The notes under the pieces are model-generated. The model was given only the letters and a program-made list of their open reading frames with translations, had not been told where the DNA came from and searched no databases. The position numbers and the translations under genes are program-made. From Streptomyces griseoluteus (lineage in GTDB: Bacteria; Actinomycetota; Actinomycetes; Streptomycetales; Streptomycetaceae), in assembly GCA_000717735.1 (NCBI GenBank), contig JOBE01000070.1:1-29039 (forward strand): 29,039 bases of DNA. The letters run 5' to 3'. Below, piece by piece: positions 1 through 7,866 of the stretch. Numbering within the stretch: position 1 is the first letter of the stretch; each line of letters opens with the position of its first letter.

Positions 1-56
1 ACGGCATACGAGATCTAGTACGGTCTCGTGGGCTCGGAGATGTGTATAAGAGACAG
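1..56 (+). other. Illumina Nextera i7 adapter contamination (not genomic)
   Basis: Bases 1-14 match the end of the Illumina P7 sequence. Bases 15-22 (CTAGTACG) are an 8-base index, from memory the oligo form of Nextera N702. Bases 23-56 are the Nextera read-2 primer ending in the Tn5 mosaic end TGTGTATAAGAGACAG. Translating this DNA gives the peptide strings typical of adapter contamination (SLIHISEPTRPY on minus, MCIRDR on plus). Genomic sequence starts at about 57. Any protein annotated through these bases has an artificial end. Confidence 0.98.
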
Positions 57-608
57 GTCGGAAGGGGTGCCGGTGCCGCTCGCTCGGGGGTCGTCCGTTC
101 CACCCTGCCCGCCCGTACCCGTACCCGTACCCGTACCCGTACCCGTACCCGCTCCGCGTCCGCCGGCCGGACCGGCGCCGAACCATTCCGAGCCGCGCTC
201 GACCGCTCGGGGCGCCAGGGGTCCGCCCGCGGCGGACCCGGTCGAAACCGGCCCGCCGGCGTCCGTGATGTCGGCGACCGCTCCGGCGTCCGCGCCGCCC
301 GCCCCCGTCCCCTCGATCCCTCCGGAGGCCCCCGGCTCCACCGGTCGAACCGGTCGGACCGGCACCCGCAGGACCGTCCCGCACGTGCAGCCCAGTTCCG
401 GTTGGGGCCAGTCGTCCTCCCGGCCGCAGGCTCCGCAGCGGACGGTGACCCACGCGTCCGACCAGTTCCGGTGCGTGATCCGTTCCGCCGTCGCGCCGGC
501 CGTCACGGGCGGTGCCACCGGGCTTCCGCACGCGCAGGGGAAGACGGGTGCCGCGTACGCCTGTGTGTGCAGGCATTCGGGACAGCGCACCGGTACCGAC
601 TCGCCCAC
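57..608 (-). CDS. Zinc-ribbon-like hypothetical protein, 3' end missing
   Basis: About 184 codons are visible before the genomic sequence stops at the adapter junction; the true C-terminus is lost. The N-terminal third has two cysteine clusters of the same layout (CPEC then CAC about 13 residues later; CGAC then CTC), which look like a duplicated zinc ribbon. The rest is Gly/Ala/Pro/Thr-rich low complexity, including a run of Gly-Thr dipeptides encoded by a hexamer repeat. I chose GTG 608 because it has AGGGGG six bases upstream and follows the conserved-looking VGESVPVRCPEC start. An ATG at 650 with GGAGG is a real alternative. The gene is divergent from gcl. Function unknown; it resembles streptomycete hypothetical proteins. 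Confidence 0.6.
115..150 (+). repeat. Hexamer tandem repeat (GTACCC)6
   Basis: Six perfect consecutive copies of GTACCC. On the minus strand they read as GGGTAC and encode alternating Gly-Thr in the low-complexity part of the zinc-ribbon-like protein. The repeat is in frame with that gene, so copy-number change alters linker length without a frameshift. Confidence 0.95.
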
Positions 609-708
609 GGTCAACCCCCTGTCGTTCGGACCGCCCCATCGTCCACCCATCCGCCCCTCCGGGGGAGGCACTTCGGCCACTTCCTCCGTCCCGGCGGGCG
701 GACTTCTC

Positions 709-776
709 TTGACGGCTCTCCGGGGCCCGACCTACATTGCTTCCGTATAGCAGAACAGTATTTCCGCATTACGGAA
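709..776 (+). promoter_or_regulatory. gcl promoter and motif A operator
   Basis: A -35 TTGACG (709-714) and a -10 TACATT (733-738) are separated by 18 bp. Just downstream lies a 36-bp element (741-776) of the form TTCCGT-N4-CAGAA-N6-TTCCGC-N2-TACGGAA, whose right part is an inverted repeat TTTCCG-CATTA-CGGAAA (761-777). The same 36-bp layout occurs in the hyi promoter with 26 identical positions. Its place over and after the expected transcription start suits a repressor. In S. coelicolor the IclR-family regulator AllR controls allantoin and glyoxylate genes; that it binds this element is inference. Confidence 0.75.
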
Positions 777-856
777 ACAAGCGGAGACCAGTCGTACCGG
801 GCTCTCGGAGCCGACCGGTGGGCTCGGATCCGCCCGGCCGAAGCAGGAGCACTCCC

Positions 857-2640
<1,784 letters not shown>

Positions 2641-2644
<4 letters not shown>

Positions 2645-2691
2645 TCCGCCTCGAGCTCTGATCCGTCTCAAGGCCTGATCCGGGAGCCCTG
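2641..2691 (+). repeat. 17-bp tandem repeat x3 at the gcl stop codon
   Basis: CTGATCCG recurs at 2641, 2658 and 2675, an exact 17-bp period, with the remaining nine bases diverged. The first copy contains the gcl TGA. Because 17 is not a multiple of three, the three TGA triplets fall in three different frames. Confidence 0.8.
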
Positions 2692-2694
2692 ACG

Positions 2695-2730
2695 CGGCCC
2701 CCGCCCCGAGGAGCACCGGGGCGGGGGCCG
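2695..2730. terminator. Bidirectional terminator between gcl and the ArsR-type gene
   Basis: A perfect 14-bp G+C stem (2695-2708 with 2717-2730) with an 8-base loop, between two convergent genes; TT follows on the plus strand. No long U-tract, which is usual for streptomycete terminators. Confidence 0.85.
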
Positions 2731-2738
2731 TTCCGCGG

Positions 2739-3722
2739 TCAGGACGTACCCGCCCCCTGGGCCCGTACGAGCACCGCTCCCGCCTCCGTCCACTCGTACA
2801 GGACCGACCGCCCCGCCCGGCCCCTCCGTACGAGCCCGGCGTCGAGCAGCACCTTCAGATGCCGGCCCACCGAGCCGAGGCCCTGACCGGTCAGGGCCAC
2901 CAACTGACTGGTGGACTTGGGGGATTCGAGCCGTACGAGGACTCCCGCGCGGGCCCCGCCGAGCAGCGCGCCGAGTGCCTCGGGCACCACAGGACCCGCC
3001 GCGCCCGCGAGGGCGCCGGAACACGCGTACACGACGGCGTACCGCTCGGAGCCCTCCCAGGAGACCCAGCCCTGGTTCGGCGTCACGGGGACGAAGAACA
3101 GCCGGCCGCCGTCGACCCGCCGCGGAGGGTACGCGCGGGGGTTGACCTGGAGTCGCCCGTCGCCCAGCCAGCGCATCCTCCCCGGGTTCAGCTCGTCGAG
3201 CGCCGCCGCCCAGCCGTCCCTGGCGAGCCGTGCGGTCCGCGCCACCACATCGGCCTCCAGGACCCGGCGTCGGCGCGGCCAGTCCGGCAGCACCGTCTCG
3301 TGCCACACCCACTCCAGGACGCCCGCCATCCGGTGCGGCAGATCCCGCGCCGACCGCAGTGGCTCGGGTACGGGCCCGCCGATCGCCCTCTCCAACTCCG
3401 GCAGGACGTCGGCCGGTTCGGCCTCCCTGACCGCCACGACCTCCTCCTCGAAGGACAGCTCGCGCTCGCCCAGCGGTGTCGGCGTCAGGAAGCCGGCGTT
3501 CCAGGTGGGCCCGAGGGCCGACCGTACGAGCAGCGCGTCGAGCGGTTCGGCGTCGAGGCGCTCCCGGTACGCGGGCAGGTGGGCGGCCAGCCAGGCCCGC
3601 TCGCCCGGGTGGGCGGCGGCCGTCATGTGAAGGGTCTTGAGCGCCGCGACGGTCTCGGCGAGCGGCGAGACGACGAATCGGCTCCCGGCCAGGGAGTCCG
3701 TGCCGATCTGCCACCAGCCCAC
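2739..3722 (-). CDS. ArsR-type winged-helix transcriptional regulator (DUF5937-like)
   Basis: A 327-residue protein with a long N-terminal domain of the DUF5937 type and a C-terminal ArsR-like winged helix at roughly 260-320 (STSQLVALTGQGLG as helix-turn, then GRHLKVLLDAGLV as recognition helix and RAGRSVLYEWTEAG as wing). No metal-binding cysteine motif of classical ArsR sensors is visible, so the ligand is probably not a metal. GTG 3722 has AGGGGG eight to thirteen bases upstream. The gene is divergent from an MFS transporter, with a 20-bp perfect inverted repeat in the shared promoter region. Regulation of itself and of the transporter is therefore the likely role. Ligand unknown. Confidence 0.85.
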   Translation of the reverse strand: MGWWQIGTDSLAGSRFVVSPLAETVAALKTLHMTAAAHPGERAWLAAHLPAYRERLDAEPLDALLVRSALGPTWNAGFLTPTPLGERELSFEEEVVAVREAEPADVLPELERAIGGPVPEPLRSARDLPHRMAGVLEWVWHETVLPDWPRRRRVLEADVVARTARLARDGWAAALDELNPGRMRWLGDGRLQVNPRAYPPRRVDGGRLFFVPVTPNQGWVSWEGSERYAVVYACSGALAGAAGPVVPEALGALLGGARAGVLVRLESPKSTSQLVALTGQGLGSVGRHLKVLLDAGLVRRGRAGRSVLYEWTEAGAVLVRAQGAGTS

Positions 3723-3740
3723 GGTCGTACCCCCTCCGAC

Positions 3741-3764
3741 GTTTCGCGTCCCGGCGAAACAATA
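3741..3764. promoter_or_regulatory. Divergent promoter with perfect inverted repeat
   Basis: GTTTCGC-GTCCCG-GCGAAAC (3741-3760) is a perfect 7-6-7 inverted repeat. It overlaps a -10-like hexamer TATTGT on the minus strand (3759-3764) that would drive the regulator gene. Its place between regulator and transporter makes it the probable operator for both. Confidence 0.7.
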
Positions 3765-3799
3765 CCGGCGTGTACGAGCCGCACCGGAGACTCCCCGGC

Positions 3800-5032
3800 A
3801 TGCCCCGCTACCGCGACCTCTTCCGCACGCCCGAGTTCACCCCGCTCTTCCTCACCGGCTCCGCCCACTGCGCCGCCCAGACGGTCGCCGGGCTCGGTCT
3901 CGCCACCCTCGTCTTCCGCACGACCGGCTCCCCGCTGCTCTCCGCCCTCGCGATGTTCGGCCCCTCCCTCGCCCAGCTGCTCGGCGCGACCACCCTGCTC
4001 TCGGCCGCCGACCGGCTGCCGCCGCGCGCCACGATCACCGGGATGGCGCTCTTCTTCGCCCTGGCGACCACGGTCCTGGCGATCCCCGCCCTGCCGACCT
4101 GGGCGGTCTTCGTGATCCTGTTCGCCGAGGGACTCGTGGCCTCGCTGGGCGGCGGAGTGCGCTACGGGCTCCTCAACGAGATCCTCCCCCGCGAGAACTA
4201 CCTCCTGGGCCGTTCGGTGATGAACATGTCCGTCGGCGCCTTCCAGATCGGCGGCTTCGCCACCGGCGGCGTCCTGATCGCCCTGCTCTCACCGCGCGGC
4301 GCGGTCCTCGTGGGCGCCGGGCTCTACCTCGCCGCGGCGCTCCTCGGCCGCATCGGCCTCGGCGCGCGCCCGCCGCGCGCCAAGGGCCGCGCCTCGGTCG
4401 CCGAGACCTGGCACACCAACCGGCGGCTGTGGTCCTCGCCCGCGCGCCGACGCTGCTACCTGGCCCTGTGGGTGCCCAACGGCCTCGTCGTGGGCTGCGA
4501 GTCGCTCTTCGTGCCGTACGCCCCCGAGCGCGCCGGGCTCCTCTTCGCCTGCGGCGCGCTCGGGATGCTCGCCGGGGACACCGTCATCGGTCGCTTCGTG
4601 CCGGCGGGGCTGCGCGGCCGCATCCGCTTCCCGCTGCAGGCGCTGCTCGCGGCCCCGTTCCTGGTGTTCGTCCTGGACCCGGCGCTGCCGCTCGCGCTCC
4701 TCGCGGTGACGGTCTCGGCGGTCGGCTACGGGGCGAGCCTCCTGCACCAGGAGCGGCTGATGACCCTGGTGCCGGAGGAGCTGAGCGGTCACGCCCTCGG
4801 GCTGCACAGCTCGGGCATGCTGGCCCTCCAGGGGGTGAGCGCGGCGTTGGCCGGCACCCTCGCCCAGTACACGTCGCCGCGCACGGGCATGGTGCTGCTC
4901 GCCCTCGCCTCGCTCACGGTGACCCTGGCGCTCGCGCGGGCCGACCGGCGGGCCGACGGGGCACCCTCTAGCGAGGCGCCGTCGAGCGGTGCACGACCGT
5001 CTCCTCGCACGGACCGTCGGCGAACAGCTTGA
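3800..5032 (+). CDS. MFS transporter
   Basis: A 410-residue very hydrophobic protein with ten to twelve predicted membrane spans and the usual cytoplasmic Arg/Pro-rich loop near its middle (ARPPRAKGRA). Gene context (divergent ArsR-type regulator) suggests an efflux pump; substrate unknown. ATG 3800 (MPRYRDLFRTPEF) has GGAG upstream and gives a common streptomycete MFS start. A GTG at 3770 is possible but has no ribosome binding site. The last 65 bp overlap the 3' end of the convergent HNH nuclease gene; the C-terminal 30 or so residues are hydrophilic and probably dispensable. Confidence 0.88.
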   Translation: MPRYRDLFRTPEFTPLFLTGSAHCAAQTVAGLGLATLVFRTTGSPLLSALAMFGPSLAQLLGATTLLSAADRLPPRATITGMALFFALATTVLAIPALPTWAVFVILFAEGLVASLGGGVRYGLLNEILPRENYLLGRSVMNMSVGAFQIGGFATGGVLIALLSPRGAVLVGAGLYLAAALLGRIGLGARPPRAKGRASVAETWHTNRRLWSSPARRRCYLALWVPNGLVVGCESLFVPYAPERAGLLFACGALGMLAGDTVIGRFVPAGLRGRIRFPLQALLAAPFLVFVLDPALPLALLAVTVSAVGYGASLLHQERLMTLVPEELSGHALGLHSSGMLALQGVSAALAGTLAQYTSPRTGMVLLALASLTVTLALARADRRADGAPSSEAPSSGARPSPRTDRRRTA

Positions 5033-5633
5033 GCGCCTCCATCTCGTCCTTGTCGACCGACAGGCCCCAGCGCAGCTTGGTGCCGACCCACTCGCCGACG
5101 TAACGGCAGTACCGGGCGTTCTCCGCGGGCACCCACTCGGCGGGGTCCCGCCCGGCCTTGTCCCGCTGACTGCGGGCGGTGACGGCGACGAGGGTCGCGG
5201 CCGCCCCCTGGTCGTTGGCGTACTTCTCGCGGCGCGCGGCCGTCCAGCCGGACGCCCCCGACTCCCAGGCCTCGGCGAGCGGGACGAGGTGGTCGACGAC
5301 GAGCGTGGCGGGATCGGTGACGTTCTGGCCGTCGTAGTACGAGGTCCAGGTGCCTCCCGCGAGGGCGCAGTCCTTCCCGGTCTTCGGGGCGTCGACGGCC
5401 TCGGCGACGAGCACCTCCGCGCGGGTGTCGCAGCCGTCCGCCGGGTCGAGGCCCTGGTTCCAGTGGGCGAACGCCGTCTGCTTGTAGCCGGCCGGATCCT
5501 CCGAGGCCTCGGGGAGCGCGGCGAGCGCGTCGGGGAAGAGGACGACGTCGGCGGAGAGGGCGGGGGAGGGGACGGCGAGCGGAAACAGGATCAGGGCGAG
5601 CGGCGCGAGACCGCGCATCAGGTTCTTGATCAT
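4968..5633 (-). CDS. Secreted HNH-family nuclease (DUF1524/GmrSD C-terminal-like)
   Basis: A 221-residue protein with a signal peptide (Lys/Arg near residue 3-7, hydrophobic core 9-21, likely cleavage after PALSA at about 28). The nuclease core is recognisable: D114-H115 in LVVDHLVPLAEAW, the GASGWTAARREKYAND block at 126-141, and K159 plus RDPAEW downstream. Relatives carry Asn in the motif two to three residues before the Lys; here the position reads SQRDK, with Gln156. Start at ATG 5633 was chosen because the signal peptide begins there; its ribosome binding site is weak and ATG 5618 is possible. Probably an extracellular nuclease; target unknown. The 3' end overlaps the MFS gene by 65 bp. 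Confidence 0.87.
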   Translation of the reverse strand: MIKNLMRGLAPLALILFPLAVPSPALSADVVLFPDALAALPEASEDPAGYKQTAFAHWNQGLDPADGCDTRAEVLVAEAVDAPKTGKDCALAGGTWTSYYDGQNVTDPATLVVDHLVPLAEAWESGASGWTAARREKYANDQGAAATLVAVTARSQRDKAGRDPAEWVPAENARYCRYVGEWVGTKLRWGLSVDKDEMEALKLFADGPCEETVVHRSTAPR

Positions 5634-5760
5634 GTGCCAGTGGATAGCGCCGGTCGAGGGGCGCATGGGACCCGAATCGGGGTGCGCTCCTCCGAGCGGG
5701 TGCGGACATTCACCGCAGAAACGATGCGCTGCGGGGCGGACGGGCTGCGCACACACAGAA

Positions 5761-5799
5761 GAGCGCGGAACCAGGGACCGTAAACCTGGTTCCGCGCTC
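5761..5799. terminator. Strong hairpin, probable terminator
   Basis: A perfect 15-bp stem, 5761-5775 with 5785-5799, and a 9-base loop GACCGTAAA. There is no U-tract. It lies upstream of the secreted nuclease gene and would stop transcripts entering from the katA side; a leader structure of the nuclease mRNA is an alternative. Confidence 0.6.
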
Positions 5800-5843
5800 T
5801 CGTCTGATGACCGCCCGACGGCACGAGGCTGGCGCGACAGGAC

Positions 5844-5871
5844 GTTCGCGCCGCCGGGCGGAGTCTCGGGG
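5844..5871 (+). repeat. 28-bp direct repeat, copy 1
   Basis: An exact 28-bp sequence starting GTTCGCGCCGCC and ending AGTCTCGGGG, repeated 115 bp downstream. It contains the short palindrome CCGCCGGGCGG. Probably a dispersed extragenic repeat. Confidence 0.85.
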
Positions 5872-5958
5872 TGTACGTGCTCCGGGTCCGACGGACGGAG
5901 TCCGGCGCAGCCGTCCGAAGCCTGCGAAGCAGTGCGAGGGCGGCGTCGAGAATGGGTC

Positions 5959-5986
5959 GTTCGCGCCGCCGGGCGGAGTCTCGGGG
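5959..5986 (+). repeat. 28-bp direct repeat, copy 2
   Basis: Identical to 5844-5871 and in the same orientation. The sequence between the copies is not itself repeated. Confidence 0.85.
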
Positions 5987-6040
5987 GTCCCCTTGCGGGG
6001 GCGTTGGGACCGCGGCGGTGTCGACGGGCGCACCGGCCGT

Positions 6041-6063
6041 CCCTTCTTTCAGGTCAAGAAGGG
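6041..6063. terminator. Small hairpin downstream of katA
   Basis: CCCTTCTT (6041-6048) pairs with AAGAAGGG (6056-6063) across a 7-base loop. It is about 160 bp past the katA stop; weak candidate for a second terminator. Confidence 0.35.
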
Positions 6064-6118
6064 GGGCCCGGCGTCCTTACCACCGCACTGGCTCGGCACC
6101 GCCGCGGTCCTCACGCTT

Positions 6119-6162
6119 GTCCGGTTCGCCGGCCACCCCTCATCCGGGTCGGCGATCCGGAC
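6119..6162 (-). terminator. Candidate katA terminator
   Basis: A 13-bp inverted repeat with one mismatch, 6119-6131 with 6150-6162, and an 18-base loop. It begins about 60 bp after the katA stop codon. The long loop makes it less convincing than other hairpins here. Confidence 0.45.
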
Positions 6163-6220
6163 CACGTACGACACTGACCTCCCGTCAGGTGCCGTACGCA
6201 GCCTTGGTGTTGCGGTGAGT

Positions 6221-7678
6221 TCAGTCCTCGCGCAGGGCGCGGACCGCCTCCGCCACGCGCTTGCCGTAGTCCGTGTCGGCGGCGGCGAAGTGCGCGAGGT
6301 TCTTCTCGATGACGTCCTCGCGGGAGACCTGGGACAGACCGCCGGCGATGTTGGCGATCAGACGGCCCTTCTCGTCCTCGGACATCAGGCGGTAGAGCTC
6401 ACCGGCCTGGAAGAAGTCGTCGTCCTTGGTGTGCTGCGGCGCCTCGTGGGTGCCGGTCCAGCCGTGGATCGCGAGCGGCGCGGAGAGCGCGGCGTCGGTC
6501 TGGGCCGGGCCCTGGTACGAGTTGGGCTCGTAGTTCTTGTCGTGGCGCGAACCGTTGCGGGTGGCCATGAGGCCGTCCCGGCCGTAGTTCTGCGCGACGG
6601 TCGCCTTGGGGGCGTTCACCGGAAGCAGGGTGTGGTTCACACCGAGGCGGTAGCGGTGGGCGTCCGCGTAGGCGAAGAGCCGGCCCTGGAGCATCTTGTC
6701 CGGCGAGGGGCCGATGCCGGGGACGAAGTTGTTCGGGGAGAAGGCGGCCTGCTCGACCTCGGCGAAGACGTTCTCCGGGTTGCGGTCGAGGACCAGCCGG
6801 CCCACGCGCTGCAGCGGGTAGTCGGCGTGCGGCCACACCTTGGTGAGGTCGAACGGGTTGAAGCGGTAGTCCGCGGCCTCGGCGGCCGGCATGACCTGGA
6901 CGTAGAGGGTCCAGGAGGGGTTCACGCCGCGCTCGATCGCCTGGAGCAGGTCGGTCTGGTGCGAGTTGGCGTCCTTGCCGACGAGCTCGGCGGCCTGGTC
7001 GGCGGAGAGGGAGCGGATGCCCTGGTTCGTCTTGAAGTGGTACTTGACGAAGAAGGCCTCGCCCGCCTCGTTGGTCCACTGGTAGGTGTGCGAGCCGTAG
7101 CCGTTCATGTGACGGTACGAGGCCGGGATGCCGCGGTCGCCCATGAGCCAGGTGATCTGGTGGGTGGCCTCGGGGGCGTGCGCCCAGAAGTCCCAGACGT
7201 TGTCCGGCTCCTGCTTGCCCGTGAAGGGGTCGCGCTTCTGCGAGTGGATGAAGTCGGGGAACTTGATCGGGTCCTTGATGAAGAACACCGGGGTGTTGTT
7301 GCCGACGAGGTCGTAGTTGCCCTCTTCGGTGTAGAACTTCAGGGCGAAGCCGCGGGGGTCGCGGACCGCGTCCGCGCCGCCGAGCGAGTCGGCCACGGTG
7401 GAGAAGCGGATGAAGGTCTCGGTCCGCTTGCCGACCTCGCCGAGGAAGTTCGCCTTGGTGTAGCCGGTGACGTCGTCGGTCACCTCGAAGTAGCCGTACG
7501 CGCCGGAGCCGCGGGCGTGCACCACGCGCTCCGGGATCCGCTCACGGTTGAAGCGCGCGAGCTTCTCCAGCAGGTGCTGGTCCTGGAGGAGGAGAGGGCC
7601 ACCGACGCCGGCGGTGGCGGAGTTCTGGTTGTCGGCGACGGGGGCGCCGGACTCGGTCGTAAGCACGCGCTTCGACAT
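6221..7678 (-). CDS. katA: Monofunctional haem catalase (small subunit, clade 3-like)
   Basis: Converts hydrogen peroxide to water and oxygen. The 485-residue length suits small-subunit catalases. Visible active-site features are the distal histidine H54 in [13 protein letters not shown], distal asparagine N127 in [11 protein letters not shown], and the proximal haem-ligand tyrosine Y337 in [18 protein letters not shown] 7678 ([10 protein letters not shown]) has GGAAGG seven to twelve bases upstream; an in-frame ATG at 7747 would lie upstream of the -10 and is rejected. It lies beside glxR and hyi, but two hairpins and its own promoter separate it from them. That promoter shares a 23-bp block with the uricase operon promoter, which fits removal of uricase-derived peroxide. 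The symbol is by function; the streptomycete paralogue name may differ. Confidence 0.96.
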   Translation of the reverse strand: MSKRVLTTESGAPVADNQNSATAGVGGPLLLQDQHLLEKLARFNRERIPERVVHARGSGAYGYFEVTDDVTGYTKANFLGEVGKRTETFIRFSTVADSLGGADAVRDPRGFALKFYTEEGNYDLVGNNTPVFFIKDPIKFPDFIHSQKRDPFTGKQEPDNVWDFWAHAPEATHQITWLMGDRGIPASYRHMNGYGSHTYQWTNEAGEAFFVKYHFKTNQGIRSLSADQAAELVGKDANSHQTDLLQAIERGVNPSWTLYVQVMPAAEAADYRFNPFDLTKVWPHADYPLQRVGRLVLDRNPENVFAEVEQAAFSPNNFVPGIGPSPDKMLQGRLFAYADAHRYRLGVNHTLLPVNAPKATVAQNYGRDGLMATRNGSRHDKNYEPNSYQGPAQTDAALSAPLAIHGWTGTHEAPQHTKDDDFFQAGELYRLMSEDEKGRLIANIAGGLSQVSREDVIEKNLAHFAAADTDYGKRVAEAVRALRED

Positions 7679-7717
7679 CGTGACCTTCCGTACGGGAACT
7701 CTGCTGACGGTCCGAGG

Positions 7718-7762
7718 AGCGTAAATTCGGCCCGAACGTAACGTCAACAGTTTGTTGAAAAG
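7718..7762 (-). promoter_or_regulatory. katA promoter with motif B
   Basis: On the minus strand, -35 TTGACG (7742-7747), 18-bp spacer, -10 TACGCT (7718-7723). The inverted repeat TCAACA-AAC-TGTTGA (7744-7758) overlaps the -35. The surrounding 23 bp (7740-7762) match the uraD promoter block at 10479-10501 at 22 positions. A regulator bound here would cover the -35 box. Confidence 0.75.
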
Positions 7763-7773
7763 GAAGTGTGGTG

Positions 7774-7835
7774 TTCCGGTCGGCGGCGGCGCCTGGGCGC
7801 GACAGGACAGGTGTCAGCGCCGCCGCCGACCGGAA
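7774..7835. terminator. 19-bp-stem hairpin between glxR and katA
   Basis: A perfect 19-bp inverted repeat, 7774-7792 with 7817-7835, and a 24-base loop. It sits between the glxR stop and the katA promoter, so it would insulate katA from hyi-glxR readthrough. Confidence 0.75.
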
Positions 7836-7842
7836 ATCAGGG

Positions 7843-7860
7843 GCCCCGTTTCACCGGGGC
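7843..7860 (-). terminator. glxR terminator, proximal hairpin
   Basis: GCCCCG (7843-7848) pairs with CGGGGC (7855-7860) across a 6-base loop, six bases after the glxR stop codon and directly before the 19-bp-stem hairpin. Confidence 0.6.
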
Positions 7861-7866
7861 GGTGGG

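Larger units (their letters stand above)
5634..6220. other. 587-bp stretch without a supported gene
   Basis: Holds the HNH leader, a strong 15-bp hairpin (5761-5799), two copies of a 28-bp repeat (5844 and 5959), a small hairpin (6041-6063) and a 13-bp imperfect inverted repeat close to the katA stop (6119-6162). Open frames across it have no ribosome binding site, lack familiar protein features and continue antisense into katA. Confidence 0.7.

Noticed and set aside
115..150. Possible CRISPR or origin iteron array
   Set aside because: The repeat is a 6-bp microsatellite without spacers or phased longer units.
2859..4115. Plus-strand frames antisense to the ArsR-type gene
   Set aside because: The minus strand has a proper GTG start with binding site and a winged-helix domain; the plus frames are Arg/Pro/Ser-rich shadows.
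7686..7698. TTCCGTACGGGAA in the katA leader as a motif A site
   Set aside because: Arm spacing is N5, not N7, the flanking half sites are missing, and it coincides with the katA ribosome binding site.
5807..7741. 644-codon plus-strand frame over the gene-free region and antisense to katA
   Set aside because: Runs antisense through an unmistakable catalase; no ribosome binding site; Val/Gly/Leu/Arg-biased shadow composition.
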